49,341 bases of DNA from assembly GCA_031276135.1 (NCBI GenBank), contig JAISNR010000137.1:1-49341 (forward strand), given 5' to 3'. Source of the DNA: Eubacteriales Family XIII. Incertae Sedis bacterium. Its GTDB lineage: Bacteria; Bacillota; Clostridia; Peptostreptococcales; Anaerovoracaceae. Shown in pieces: positions 40,690-48,913 of this stretch; position 1 is the first letter of the stretch; the number at the start of each line of letters is the position of its first letter. The notes under the pieces are model-generated. The model had not been told where the DNA came from. It saw only the letters and a list, made by a program, of their open reading frames with translations, and searched no databases. A program made the translations under genes and the position numbers.

Positions 40690-43600
40690 TCACGGCCGCC
40701 CCCGCCCTGCGGTCAGGAATTCAAACAGCACCTCGAGCAGCCTGTCCATCTCGACGGGCTTCGCGATGTGGGCGTTCATGCCGCTCTCGAGCGCCTTGTC
40801 AACGTCCTCCTTGAACGCGTTCGCGGTGAGCGCGACGATCGGCACGGTGCCCGCGTCCGCCCGGTCGAGGGCGCGGATGGCGCCCGTCGCCTCGTAGCCG
40901 TCCATGAGCGGCATCTGCACGTCCATGAAGATGATGTCGTAGCTGTTCTCCGGGGATTCCGCGAACATCCGCACGGCCTCCGGGCCGTCCTTCGCCTCGT
41001 CGATCGCCATGCCCGTGATTTCGAGCAGCGACATCACGATGACGCGGTTGATCTCCACGTCGTCCACCAGAAGCGCCCGCTTGTCCGTGAACCTGTCCGT
41101 GGCGTCCAAGATGGCCGCCTCGCCGGACAGGTCCTCCGTTTCGCGCAGCCACAGCTCGAAGCTGAATTCGCTGCCCTCGCCCTGCTTGCTCTTCACGGAA
41201 ACCTCTCCGCCGAAGAGCTGCACGATGCGCCGGCTGATGGCAAGACCCAGCCCCGTGCCTCCGTATTCGCGCGACAGCCCGCCGTCGCCCTGTTCGAAGG
41301 GGCGGAAGATGCGCGGCAGAAATTCCTCCGAGATGCCGATTCCCGTATCGGCAACGGAAAACGCCACCAGCGTTTCGCCCGGCCTGCGATCCTTTTTCTC
41401 GATGCGGAATGCGACCCTTCCGTGCGCCGGCGTGAATTTCACGGCGTTGCCGAGCAGGTTTACCAGCACCTGCCGCAGGCGCATGGAATCGCTGATGAAC
41501 GCGGAGGGCGAGAAATCCTCGAGGAAAACCTCGAACCGTATGTCTTTCTCGTCGCAGCGCGGCTTGATGATGCCGGTCAGGGTGTGCACGAGCTTCGGCA
41601 GGTCCACCGTTTCCTTCGAGAGCTCTATCTTGCCGGCGTCCAGCTTGGAGATGTCCAGAATGTCGTTCAGGAGGCCCAGCAGATGCTGCGACGAAGCCTC
41701 GATCTGCAACATGTTTTCCTTGAGATCCGCCGCGTCCGAAGCGCCGCTTTCCTCGTCGAGCTTCCGCTGCACGATGCTCGTCATGCCTATGATCGCGTTC
41801 ATCGGCGTGCGGATCTCGTGGCTCATGCGCGCCAGAAATTCGTTCTTGTGGCGGTTCGCCCGGTTCGCGTCGTCCACGGCCTGTTCCAGCTCGATCTGCG
41901 TTTCGCGCAGCTCGTTTTCCATCGTGACGCGCACCGTGACGTCGCGCGCGAAGCCGATCAGCCCGACCGGCGTTCCGTTCGCATCGAATATGACCGTGCG
42001 CACCGCGTCCAGAACCTCCTCATGCCCGTCGGCGAACGCGATGCGTTCCTCCGTATAGACCGGCTTGAGCGATGCGAACGCCGCGCCGTCATTCTTTCCG
42101 AACGCCTCCGCGAGGTCCGGCGGCAGCGTGTCCTTCGCCGTTTTCCCGACGAAATCGTCCGCGGGTCTGCCGGCGATGCCCGAAAAGCGGGGATTGACCG
42201 TCAGGTACCTGCCCTTCGCGTCTTGGTACCAGATCAAATCGGGCGAACCGGCGAAGATCGTGTCGAGCAGCAGCTTTTGCTCCTCTATCTTCAGGCGTTC
42301 GCGAACCATCTCCGTGACGTCAGAGGTGACGATGATGTAGCCGATCTTCTCGCCGTCCTTGCCCAGAAAATAGTTCGCGGCGCCCTTGAAGTACAGTCCG
42401 CCGCCCTCCGGACGGTAGGTTTCGGCCTCCCGGCCCTCCCGCAGCGCTTTGATCGGACAGAACGGGGACTCGACGGGATAGATGCTGTGTTCGAAATAGG
42501 GTTTGCCGACGACGTCGGCGAGGGTCTTTCCGTTCAGGCGCAGGCCGTGCTCGTTCATGTAGATGATCCGAAGATCCAAATCCGTGATGCAGAGCGGGCC
42601 GTTCACGCTGTTTACGATGTTGTCCGCCATGTCGTCGAAGGAATCCGCCAGCGCGCCGAATTCGTCCTTTGTGGTCGAGCGGAAGCGGAACTGCCGTTCC
42701 CCGGCCCTGAAGCGCGAGATGCCCTTGATCAATCGCTGGATGCTGTTCGTCAGGGAAGACGCGATCCAGATGGCGACGAACACGACCAGAACGATGATGA
42801 TGCCCGTGGTCAGGATGAGCTGCATGAGCGTGCTCGCGAGGCTGGCCTCTATGGCCGAACCGAGCCGCGCCTCCGTTTCCGCGGCGGGGCGCGTGAAATC
42901 CTCGAGCCCCGCGCCGATGGCGACGAAGCCGAAGCCCCGCTCGGAATAGCCGTTGTCCTCGGAGGGGGCGTAATGCCCCGTGTAATAGGGGATCGCGGCC
43001 GCCGTGGTCAGCTTGTAGAGGCCGCTCCACAGGATGTAAAACGAACCCGAGCCGCCGTCCTGCGTGAGGTCCATCCAGCCCGTGCACTGCGGCGCGTTGT
43101 TGAGATAACGCCCGTCCAGGCCGACGAGTCCCGCCCGTGTGAGCGCGGGCGCGGGCGTTTTTTCCCTCGACTGCGCGTCGAACTGCGGCACGTCCCGGAC
43201 GAAGTCCGTCCACTTCTCCGTGCCGCTCGCCCGCCACGCATCGTAAATCGACGATTCAAGCCACGGGATCTGCGGCTCCCCGGTGTCGGGATCGAAGCCG
43301 ACGATGGAATGGTGCCTCGGATGGCAGATGCTGCGGCACTTGTAATCCCATATAAAGGCGTAATTCCCCTCGAAGGCGCTCGGCAGCTCCGTATAGCGCT
43401 CGTTCATCGGCGTCAGATGGTCCACGAATTCCATGATGTGGTCGTGGTTCAGCGCGAGGGTCACATAGCCGATGATCTTCCCGTCCCTGTCCGTCACGGG
43501 CGTCGCCCAGCGCACGATGCCCTCGAAGCGTTTGCCGTTCGGGTTTTCCCTGCCGGCATAAGCCTGCGCCTCGGGCGCGTATTCGATCTCGTAGCCGCGC

Positions 43601-44388
43601 GTTTCCGCCGCTTCCGCAACGGCTTTGGGCGTATACATGCCGATGTGATTCGAGCCGACATACGCGCCGATGACATCCGACACGTAGATCTCGCCCGGCT
43701 TCAGCTTCTTGAGTTCCTCGAAATAGGTTTCGGCCTTGACGTAGGTGTTCAGCCTGTCCGAAACATCCTTCTTGTGCGGGTCCATGCGATCCGACGTGAC
43801 GGCCTTGTACCGCTCGATGCCGTTCGGATCGACGAAGGTGATCTCCTTGTAGAGGGGCACGTATTCGTATGCGAAGGATTTGGGCTCGCGATAGCGAAAC
43901 CCGTCCATGTCGTTGTTTTCGCTGTTGGTGGAAATGCCGCCCGTCCGCGCCGCCGCGGGCGGTGCTGCGGCAATCCACGATTCCCCGTCCGGTGCGAGCG
44001 TCCATTCGCCGCCCTTGATCAGCCGTCCCTTCTTGTTTTCGGCAAAGCTGCGGTAATTCTCGTCGCTCGGTGCGATGTTCGCGAGATACAGGATGTCGGC
44101 GTCGCGGCCGTAGAGAAAATCCGCCACTCTGCGCGCCGCGTCCGTCGTCATGCGCTCGATGTTCTCGGTCGCGCTTCTGTTCAGGGCGGAGGACGAGTCG
44201 CTGACGGCGATCTCCTTCAGAACGTCGCCCAGGGTGACGAAATGCCGCCAGGCGATCAGGGCCAGGATGATCAGGGGAATGATTTTGATGACGAGGAAGA
44301 TGATGATGAGCTTGGCGCGCATGCCAAGGCCCAACCTGTTCAAAACGGCTTCTGTTCTTTTGCGAAAATACGCCGAAATGCGTTTCAT
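40690..44388 (-). CDS. Large hybrid sensor histidine kinase with HAMP and PAS domains
   Basis: About 1232 residues from ATG 44388, with TTGGAGAG tightly before it; TTG 44409 is the longer option. A first membrane helix (about 27-50) and a second (about 555-580) enclose a very large extracellular sensor of about 500 residues with cache-like features (TPVTDRDGKIIGYVTLALNH). HAMP (LTNSIQRLIKGISRF) and two PAS segments follow. Next come the kinase with ARMSHEIRTPMNAIIG, NLLGNAVKFTP and GGTGLGLAISRRIV, and a receiver with DIIFMDVQMPLMDGYEAT and HIAKPVEM. It ends in a Gly/Arg tail. Paired with the kinase downstream, it may sense the same or a related extracellular compound. Confidence 0.92.
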   Translation of the reverse strand: MKRISAYFRKRTEAVLNRLGLGMRAKLIIIFLVIKIIPLIILALIAWRHFVTLGDVLKEIAVSDSSSALNRSATENIERMTTDAARRVADFLYGRDADILYLANIAPSDENYRSFAENKKGRLIKGGEWTLAPDGESWIAAAPPAAARTGGISTNSENNDMDGFRYREPKSFAYEYVPLYKEITFVDPNGIERYKAVTSDRMDPHKKDVSDRLNTYVKAETYFEELKKLKPGEIYVSDVIGAYVGSNHIGMYTPKAVAEAAETRGYEIEYAPEAQAYAGRENPNGKRFEGIVRWATPVTDRDGKIIGYVTLALNHDHIMEFVDHLTPMNERYTELPSAFEGNYAFIWDYKCRSICHPRHHSIVGFDPDTGEPQIPWLESSIYDAWRASGTEKWTDFVRDVPQFDAQSREKTPAPALTRAGLVGLDGRYLNNAPQCTGWMDLTQDGGSGSFYILWSGLYKLTTAAAIPYYTGHYAPSEDNGYSERGFGFVAIGAGLEDFTRPAAETEARLGSAIEASLASTLMQLILTTGIIIVLVVFVAIWIASSLTNSIQRLIKGISRFRAGERQFRFRSTTKDEFGALADSFDDMADNIVNSVNGPLCITDLDLRIIYMNEHGLRLNGKTLADVVGKPYFEHSIYPVESPFCPIKALREGREAETYRPEGGGLYFKGAANYFLGKDGEKIGYIIVTSDVTEMVRERLKIEEQKLLLDTIFAGSPDLIWYQDAKGRYLTVNPRFSGIAGRPADDFVGKTAKDTLPPDLAEAFGKNDGAAFASLKPVYTEERIAFADGHEEVLDAVRTVIFDANGTPVGLIGFARDVTVRVTMENELRETQIELEQAVDDANRANRHKNEFLARMSHEIRTPMNAIIGMTSIVQRKLDEESGASDAADLKENMLQIEASSQHLLGLLNDILDISKLDAGKIELSKETVDLPKLVHTLTGIIKPRCDEKDIRFEVFLEDFSPSAFISDSMRLRQVLVNLLGNAVKFTPAHGRVAFRIEKKDRRPGETLVAFSVADTGIGISEEFLPRIFRPFEQGDGGLSREYGGTGLGLAISRRIVQLFGGEVSVKSKQGEGSEFSFELWLRETEDLSGEAAILDATDRFTDKRALLVDDVEINRVIVMSLLEITGMAIDEAKDGPEAVRMFAESPENSYDIIFMDVQMPLMDGYEATGAIRALDRADAGTVPIVALTANAFKEDVDKALESGMNAHIAKPVEMDRLLEVLFEFLTAGRGRP

Positions 44389-44444
44389 TCTCTCCAATTT
44401 ACCGCTCAAAATCGCGTGCTGTTTTGAGTGGTTACCTCTCCGCG

Positions 44445-45593
44445 TTAAATGCCGTACAGCAGACGCAGGAACGCCCTGACGCCGAAATGCAGCACCGATT
44501 CGTCAAAATCGAAACGCACGCTGTGCAACGGCGCGTTGCGCCCGAGCCCGAGGTGAAAGAATACGCCGGGCGCCATCCGCTGATAAACCGAAAAGTCCTC
44601 CGAGGTCATCGTCGGCCTTTCCGCTTCCGTGAAGGAAAAGGCCGCGCCGTCGTCCCCGTCCGGCAGGCGTTCGCACGCGCGTCCGCACAGCACGTCCCGG
44701 AATCTCTCGAACAGCGCGGGGTCGTTGCGCACGGCCGGGCAGCCCTCGAGGAAGCCGATCTCGACGCGGCAGGAGAACGCGCGTTCGACATTTGCGGCGA
44801 CGGCCCGCAGACCTTCCTCGAGCCGCGCGCGCACGTCCTCCTCGAAGCAGCGCATCGTGCCGTGCAGGACGGTGTGGCCCGAGAGGATGTTCGTCGCGGT
44901 TCCGCTCTCGAATATGCCGAATTTGAGCAGGCGGAGCACATCGTCCGGAAAGGCGTCGCGCTCCATCCCGTAGGCTTCTTCCACGAAGCGCGCGCCGGCG
45001 AGCAGCGCGTCCACGCCCTTGTCCGCCGCGGCCGCGTGCACGCTCTTGCCGAATATGTCGATTCGCAGAACGCAGGCTTCGGCCATAAGAGGCCCTTTGC
45101 GGCAGACGACGGCACCCTTTTCGTGCCCCGGCCAGAGGTGCAGGCCGAAGACCTTGGAAACCTTGTATGTTTCGAACACGCCGGCGTCACAGATCTCCCG
45201 CGCGCCGCCCGTGGTTTCTTCCGCCGCCTGAAATATGAGCAACACGTTGCGCGGCAGCGCATCCGCGCGCCGGGCCAGCTCTTCGGCGAAGCCGAGCAGG
45301 ATGGCCATATGCCCGTCGTGGCCGCAGGCGTGCATCCGGCCGGGGTGCTCCGAAACGTAGTCGCATTCGTTCGCCTCGGTGATGGGCAGGGCATCCATAT
45401 CGCTGCGAAAGGCCATCGTATCCGGCTTGCCCGCGTCGAAATACGCGCACAGGCCGGTCCGTCCCGCCGGGATGATCTCGCAGGGGAGCTTCGAAAGGAC
45501 CGACGCGACGTAGGCGCGGGTCTTGGGCAGGTCAAAATCGAGCTCCGGTATGCGGTGCAGCATTCTGCGGTGTTCCGCAAGTCTGTCGGACAT
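44445..45593 (-). CDS. M20-family metallo-amidohydrolase (N-acyl amino acid deacylase type)
   Basis: The product has 382 residues from ATG 45593, with GAGGAGG before it. Family motifs are MAFRSDMDALPI, HACGHDGHMAILLG (metal ligands), FQAAEETTGGARE, GLHLWPG and, near the end, TSEDFSVYQRMAPGVFFHLG. This subgroup (hippurate hydrolase / N-acetyl-diaminopimelate deacetylase / aminoacylase) removes acyl groups from amino acids in the cytoplasm. The exact substrate cannot be told. It lies upstream of the two histidine kinases on the same strand, with a gap of about 57 bases, and could share regulation with them. Confidence 0.9.
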   Translation of the reverse strand: MSDRLAEHRRMLHRIPELDFDLPKTRAYVASVLSKLPCEIIPAGRTGLCAYFDAGKPDTMAFRSDMDALPITEANECDYVSEHPGRMHACGHDGHMAILLGFAEELARRADALPRNVLLIFQAAEETTGGAREICDAGVFETYKVSKVFGLHLWPGHEKGAVVCRKGPLMAEACVLRIDIFGKSVHAAAADKGVDALLAGARFVEEAYGMERDAFPDDVLRLLKFGIFESGTATNILSGHTVLHGTMRCFEEDVRARLEEGLRAVAANVERAFSCRVEIGFLEGCPAVRNDPALFERFRDVLCGRACERLPDGDDGAAFSFTEAERPTMTSEDFSVYQRMAPGVFFHLGLGRNAPLHSVRFDFDESVLHFGVRAFLRLLYGI

Positions 45594-45662
45594 GGCGTGC
45601 CTCCTCGTGATCGGCCGTTGTTTTTGTTCCCGGCTTCGCATGCCGGCCGTTTCCTTTTGGTC

Positions 45663-45698
45663 ATTGTACCATAGAAAGCGAAGCGTCTGTGGTACAAT
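45663..45698. promoter_or_regulatory. Inverted repeat over the promoter region of the M20 gene
   Basis: ATTGTACCA at 45663-45671 is repeated in reverse complement as TGGTACAAT at 45690-45698. The arms are perfect over nine bases with an 18-base centre. The left arm contains TACAAT on the minus strand, a possible -10 box about 70 bases before the M20 start. It looks like an operator for a dimeric regulator. The rest of 45699-45859 shows nothing further that I can support. Confidence 0.5.
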
Positions 45699-45859
45699 CC
45701 GCGCATCGCCGTTTCCGCGCGCCCTTCGCGGTTATTATATCATTGGAGAATGCGCCCCGCAATGCGGCGAAACCCTTTGTTACGAATTTGTAATTTTCAG
45801 ATTTTGGGGCGGTTTTTGATTCGGGCCGCGCTTTTCCCCGCTTTTCCCCGAAAAAATCC

Positions 45860-45888
45860 TTGACGCGCGGCCCGCAAGACACTAATAT
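45860..45888 (+). promoter_or_regulatory. Promoter of tRNA-Arg
   Basis: TTGACG (45860-45865) and TAATAT (45883-45888) lie 17 bases apart, about 50 bases before the mature tRNA-Arg 5' end. The boxes are close to consensus for the main sigma factor. Confidence 0.7.
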
Positions 45889-45938
45889 AGTATGTGGGGT
45901 TCGCGAAGTCCCTGTCGCGAAGGCGCCCCGAAGGATGC

Positions 45939-46015
45939 GCGCCCGTAGCTCAGTTGGATAGAGCGTCAGACTCCGACTCTGAAGGCCGCACGTTCGAATC
46001 GTGTCGGGCGTACCA
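45939..46015 (+). tRNA. tRNA-Arg (anticodon CCG), CCA encoded
   Basis: The acceptor stem is GCGCCCG/CGGGCGT and the D arm is GCTC/GAGC. The anticodon stem TCAGA/TCTGA holds loop CTCCGAC, giving anticodon CCG, which reads CGG. The T arm is GCACG-TTCGAAT-CGTGT. Discriminator A and encoded CCA end at 46015. It is followed by a hairpin terminator and then by the restriction-modification module. Confidence 0.95.
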
Positions 46016-46017
46016 AG

Positions 46018-46056
46018 AAAACCCTTGAAACTGCAATGGTTTCGGGGGTTTTGTAT
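46018..46056 (+). terminator. Terminator after tRNA-Arg
   Basis: AAAACCCTTGAAAC (46018-46031) pairs over 14 positions, two of them G-U, with GTTTCGGGGGTTTT (46039-46052) around the loop TGCAATG. The T-rich right arm and TGTATTT complete a terminator. The 46057-46150 gap holds no gene. Confidence 0.72.
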
Positions 46057-46150
46057 TTCGGGCGCATGTCCCCGATTTTACCGTTTTTCTAACATTGTTC
46101 CGCACCGTCTGCATAGTTTTACGGCGTTGTTCCGGAGCGTGTCTGTCCAT

Positions 46151-47230
46151 TTATACAAACCTGATTTGAAGGTTCAGTTTAATCCGAATTTCGCCGCCTT
46201 CTCGGTACAAAACACCGAAACCGTGACGGGTACTGCTCCCGGTTTCGAACTTTGTATTGTTCAGCAAATAGCCTCTGAACGCATCGCGGTTATAAATGTG
46301 ATAGGCAAGCACATCGCCGTCAGTTTTTACGATTATGTATCCGCCTGTGGCTTCGTCGGTTCCGTCCCATTGCGTCGCGGGTTTCAGCCCCAATGCAATA
46401 GCACACAGCAGTTCTTTCACCTTGTGCCGATAGAATTCCGCACTGCAAGACAGCGGGTCGATTTGCGTGACGTAATCAGCTAATTTGGCACAATCGTTCG
46501 CGGTTTCGGAGTAATACCCAATGAGCATTTGCGATACAACCACAGGCATTTGACTGTCTATCATGACGAGGTTGTCATTAAAGGTCTGATTCTCCAAAGA
46601 GCGGAACTGCAACTTGCTTCCGTTTGCGGCTATTGCCCTCATTCTGTCCTTGATTTTGCTGTCTGTGTCGATGGCGTTAATCGGCTTGATCTGCTTAGGG
46701 TCAAGCCCTTTGACTGCAAAGATAAAGTTTGTCGTTTTGCCCGCATTGAGCAGGGTGGGCGGCATTCCGAGTTCGCTTTTGATGCTGAAGCCGACGATGT
46801 GCTCATAGCTTGTGCTGACATCGTGAACCTGTATGCTGATGTCCGCTTTATCCGAGGATGGCGCTTTGAGCTTATTCACGCAGATGCGTTTGATAAAGGC
46901 TTCGGACTGCGGCAACTCAAACGAGCCGCGGCTTGAAGCTCGGTTGTTGATGTCGTTGAACAGGCGTGTTGCCTCGCTGTCGAAATCCCGCATGGGAACC
47001 TTGAGAATTTCGTCGTCATTCAGATATACTCGTACCTCTGCCGTTTTTGGATCCGGATGATATTCATATTTGCTTCCTGCGACCTCTTCCCGCAAGATTT
47101 TCAGAATCGGGAAAAACATATTGCTGATTCTGCCCGGGCGTTCGTCTGCCGCAAACAGTTTGCCGTCAGCCAACAAACGGAGGAGTGCGTAAACCTCGGA
47201 CCATTCGCCTTTATTGCCTTTGATCGCCAT
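46151..47230 (-). CDS. HpaII-family type II restriction endonuclease
   Basis: The product has 359 residues. The start MAIKGNKGEWSEVYALLRLL and the segments FAADE, FFPILKILREEV, KADISIQVHDV and GFSIKSELGMPPTLLNAGKTTNFIF match the HpaII endonuclease family, with PD-(D/E)xK-like residues in the SIKSELG region. HpaII cuts CCGG. The ATG overlaps the methyltransferase stop (TAATG at 47230). The pairing with a C5 methyltransferase that blocks the same site makes this a complete type II system. CCGG specificity is inferred from family membership. It is separate from the conjugative element and beside tRNA-Arg, suggesting horizontal gain. Confidence 0.9.
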   Translation of the reverse strand: MAIKGNKGEWSEVYALLRLLADGKLFAADERPGRISNMFFPILKILREEVAGSKYEYHPDPKTAEVRVYLNDDEILKVPMRDFDSEATRLFNDINNRASSRGSFELPQSEAFIKRICVNKLKAPSSDKADISIQVHDVSTSYEHIVGFSIKSELGMPPTLLNAGKTTNFIFAVKGLDPKQIKPINAIDTDSKIKDRMRAIAANGSKLQFRSLENQTFNDNLVMIDSQMPVVVSQMLIGYYSETANDCAKLADYVTQIDPLSCSAEFYRHKVKELLCAIALGLKPATQWDGTDEATGGYIIVKTDGDVLAYHIYNRDAFRGYLLNNTKFETGSSTRHGFGVLYREGGEIRIKLNLQIRFV

Positions 47231-48252
47231 TACGTCTTTGCCTCCTCGCCGTTCTTCTCGAGTATCATTTTAACTCTTTCCGCTATGGCTTTTATAACCG
47301 GCACGGAGACCGAATTGCCGAGTTGCTTATACAGATGAACATCGGCAATCGGAAGTTTGAATGTGTCCGGATAGCCTTGCAATCGCGCCCATTCACGCGG
47401 CGTCATCTTGCGTATTCCCTCGTTGTTAATCTCACCTTTTATGTGAGTCTCCGGAGTCATACTGTGGGGACGATTATCTATAAGCAGGTTGCGCTCGCGC
47501 CCCATGCCGCCGCATACAATCGCGCCGGCGATGTCGTCCCAATCGCGGATTTCATAACCAAATCCGTGCCCCTTTGCTTCGTGCCTTGCCCGATGGCGGC
47601 GCAGAGTTGCAACATAGGTTTCGGACAAATAGTAGCGAGTCGGAATAGGAGCAGCTTCGACGATGTCGCGAATCCTCTTTGTGTCATCGGCAACTTCGGG
47701 AAACTTAAACTCCGAACTGTTGATGTCGTTCCGAAATGCAGCGATGTAGATGCGCTCACGATTTTGCGGAACGCCGAAGTCTTTACTGTTCAGAATCTTT
47801 TCGTAGACTGTATATCCAAGCTCTGTGAGCGTCCCTTTGATGATGTCGAAAGTACGTCCTTTGTCGTGAATGGTTAATCCTTTTACATTCTCACAGAAAA
47901 TGACCTTCGGGTTGTGCTCTGCGCAGATTCGGGCAACATCGAAAAACAGGGTTCCGCGAGCCATTCCCTTGAAGTTGTCGGCAAAGCCTTTGCGCTGTCC
48001 TGCAAGGCTGAACGCCTGACACGGAAACCCTGCGAGGCAGATGTCGAACTTCGGCACATCGGTTTCGGATATTTTCGTAATGTCGCCCGATATTTTAAAC
48101 GCATCACCGAAATTTTCACGGTATGTACGTTGAGCGTTCTCGTCCCATTCGCTGGCAAAGACCGTAGCCAACTTTTTGCCGAATGCTTGCTCAAAGCCCA
48201 GCCGAATGCCGCCGATACCGGCGAACAGGTCAATAGATTTAAGTTGTTTCAT
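47230..48252 (-). CDS. DNA (cytosine-5) methyltransferase of the HpaII-like system
   Basis: The product has 340 residues from ATG 48252, with AAGGAGACAG before it. C5 motifs: I (SIDLFAGIGGIRLGFEQ), IV (CLAGFPCQAFSLAGQRKGF), VI (IFCENVKGL), VIII (QNRERIYIAAF), IX (RKMTPREWARLQGYPD) and X (LYKQLGNSVSVPVI). The target region between VIII and IX is of normal length, unlike that of the element's C5 enzyme. It protects the host genome against the adjacent endonuclease, presumably by methylating a cytosine in CCGG. The start overlaps the controller gene by 14 bases, so controller, methyltransferase and endonuclease form one operon in that order. Confidence 0.93.
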   Translation of the reverse strand: MKQLKSIDLFAGIGGIRLGFEQAFGKKLATVFASEWDENAQRTYRENFGDAFKISGDITKISETDVPKFDICLAGFPCQAFSLAGQRKGFADNFKGMARGTLFFDVARICAEHNPKVIFCENVKGLTIHDKGRTFDIIKGTLTELGYTVYEKILNSKDFGVPQNRERIYIAAFRNDINSSEFKFPEVADDTKRIRDIVEAAPIPTRYYLSETYVATLRRHRARHEAKGHGFGYEIRDWDDIAGAIVCGGMGRERNLLIDNRPHSMTPETHIKGEINNEGIRKMTPREWARLQGYPDTFKLPIADVHLYKQLGNSVSVPVIKAIAERVKMILEKNGEEAKT

Positions 48253-48478
48253 TGGCTGTCTCCTTGTACGGCGTTTCCGCCGAAGCCATTTCCATAATAT
48301 CGCCGGGTTCAACCAACAATGCGAAACATATCTTTGCCAAAACTTCGGTGGTCACGTTCTCCCCTTTCGCCAACTTTGACATTGAGGCGGGGCTGACTCC
48401 CGATAGCTTCATAAGGTCGCCCTTCCGCATATTCTTGTCTATCAACAGTTTCCAAAGCTTATTGTAGGACATCCCCAT
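48239..48478 (-). CDS. Xre-type controller protein of the restriction-modification operon
   Basis: The product has 79 residues. A helix-turn-helix of the Xre/Cro type is seen at about 20-60 (NMRKGDLMKLSGVSPASMSKLAKGE, TTEVLAKICFALLVEPGDIMEM). AGGAGA lies six bases before ATG 48478. Small Xre proteins at the head of restriction-modification operons (C proteins) time methyltransferase and endonuclease expression, often by binding repeats at the promoter. Such repeats are present just upstream here. Confidence 0.82.
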   Translation of the reverse strand: MGMSYNKLWKLLIDKNMRKGDLMKLSGVSPASMSKLAKGENVTTEVLAKICFALLVEPGDIMEMASAETPYKETANETT

Positions 48479-48500
48479 ATACTTTCTCCTAACGCCGGAA

Positions 48501-48543
48501 TTCGACTTTCTGACACTATAACACAGTCGAGTCGAAAAGCCAA
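48501..48543 (-). promoter_or_regulatory. Promoter and probable operator of the restriction-modification operon
   Basis: On the minus strand, TTGGCT (48543-48538) and TATAGT (48520-48515) are 17 bases apart, a good sigma-A promoter. TTCGACT elements in opposite orientations flank the -10 box. On the plus strand, TTCGACT is at 48501-48507 and AGTCGAA at 48530-48536, with a further AGTCGA at 48525-48530. These fit a controller-protein operator that overlaps the promoter. Confidence 0.68.
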
Positions 48544-48553
48544 GCGCTATTTT

Positions 48554-48607
48554 TCACACCGTCATAAAATTTTAACGCATCGACATAAATTATTTATGAC
48601 GGTGTGA
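48554..48607. repeat. 15-bp perfect inverted repeat between the restriction-modification module and uvrB
   Basis: TCACACCGTCATAAA (48554-48568) is matched in reverse by TTTATGACGGTGTGA (48593-48607), with 24 bases between. The right arm also forms a smaller palindrome, CATAAATTATTTATG (48584-48598). There is no T-run, so a terminator is less likely. It could be the trace of a small inserted element, an operator, or the module's boundary. Confidence 0.6.
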
Positions 48608-48728
48608 TTCTAACAGACGACTGTTCAGTGAAAGCATAATCGCCGGCCGGGAATCGGTACAACCAAACGCGGAGCGCACGGCGATATGCGGAGATTTTCG
48701 CATTCTTTTTGCGAAAGTGTTTGCAAAA

Positions 48729-48740
48729 GAACACATGTTC
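48729..48740 (+). promoter_or_regulatory. LexA (SOS) box upstream of uvrB
   Basis: GAACACATGTTC matches GAAC-N4-GTTC, the core of the Gram-positive LexA site. A TATAAA -10-like sequence follows at 48749-48754, so bound LexA would block the promoter. uvrB is SOS-controlled in many Firmicutes. The rest of 48608-48913 holds no gene I can support. Confidence 0.75.
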
Positions 48741-48913
48741 CGGTACCATATAAAGAGTTCCTGCGGTATGCCGGCGCGGGAAGCGTTTCTCGCGCCGGCG
48801 GCGGCCGGTCGGAACGAACGGGGGAACGGCGGGCGGACACCGCATTCGATCCCGGGCAACCGGAGCGGTGTCCGATCAACGGGAACAAAGAGCGGCGGAC
48901 GGCGGAGGCGCGC

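Noticed and set aside
40684..44427. A 1247-codon open frame on the plus strand opposite the large histidine kinase
   Set aside because: It mirrors the G/C-rich third positions of the kinase gene, gives an Arg/His-rich sequence without domains and has no ribosome site. The kinase motifs on the other strand are decisive.
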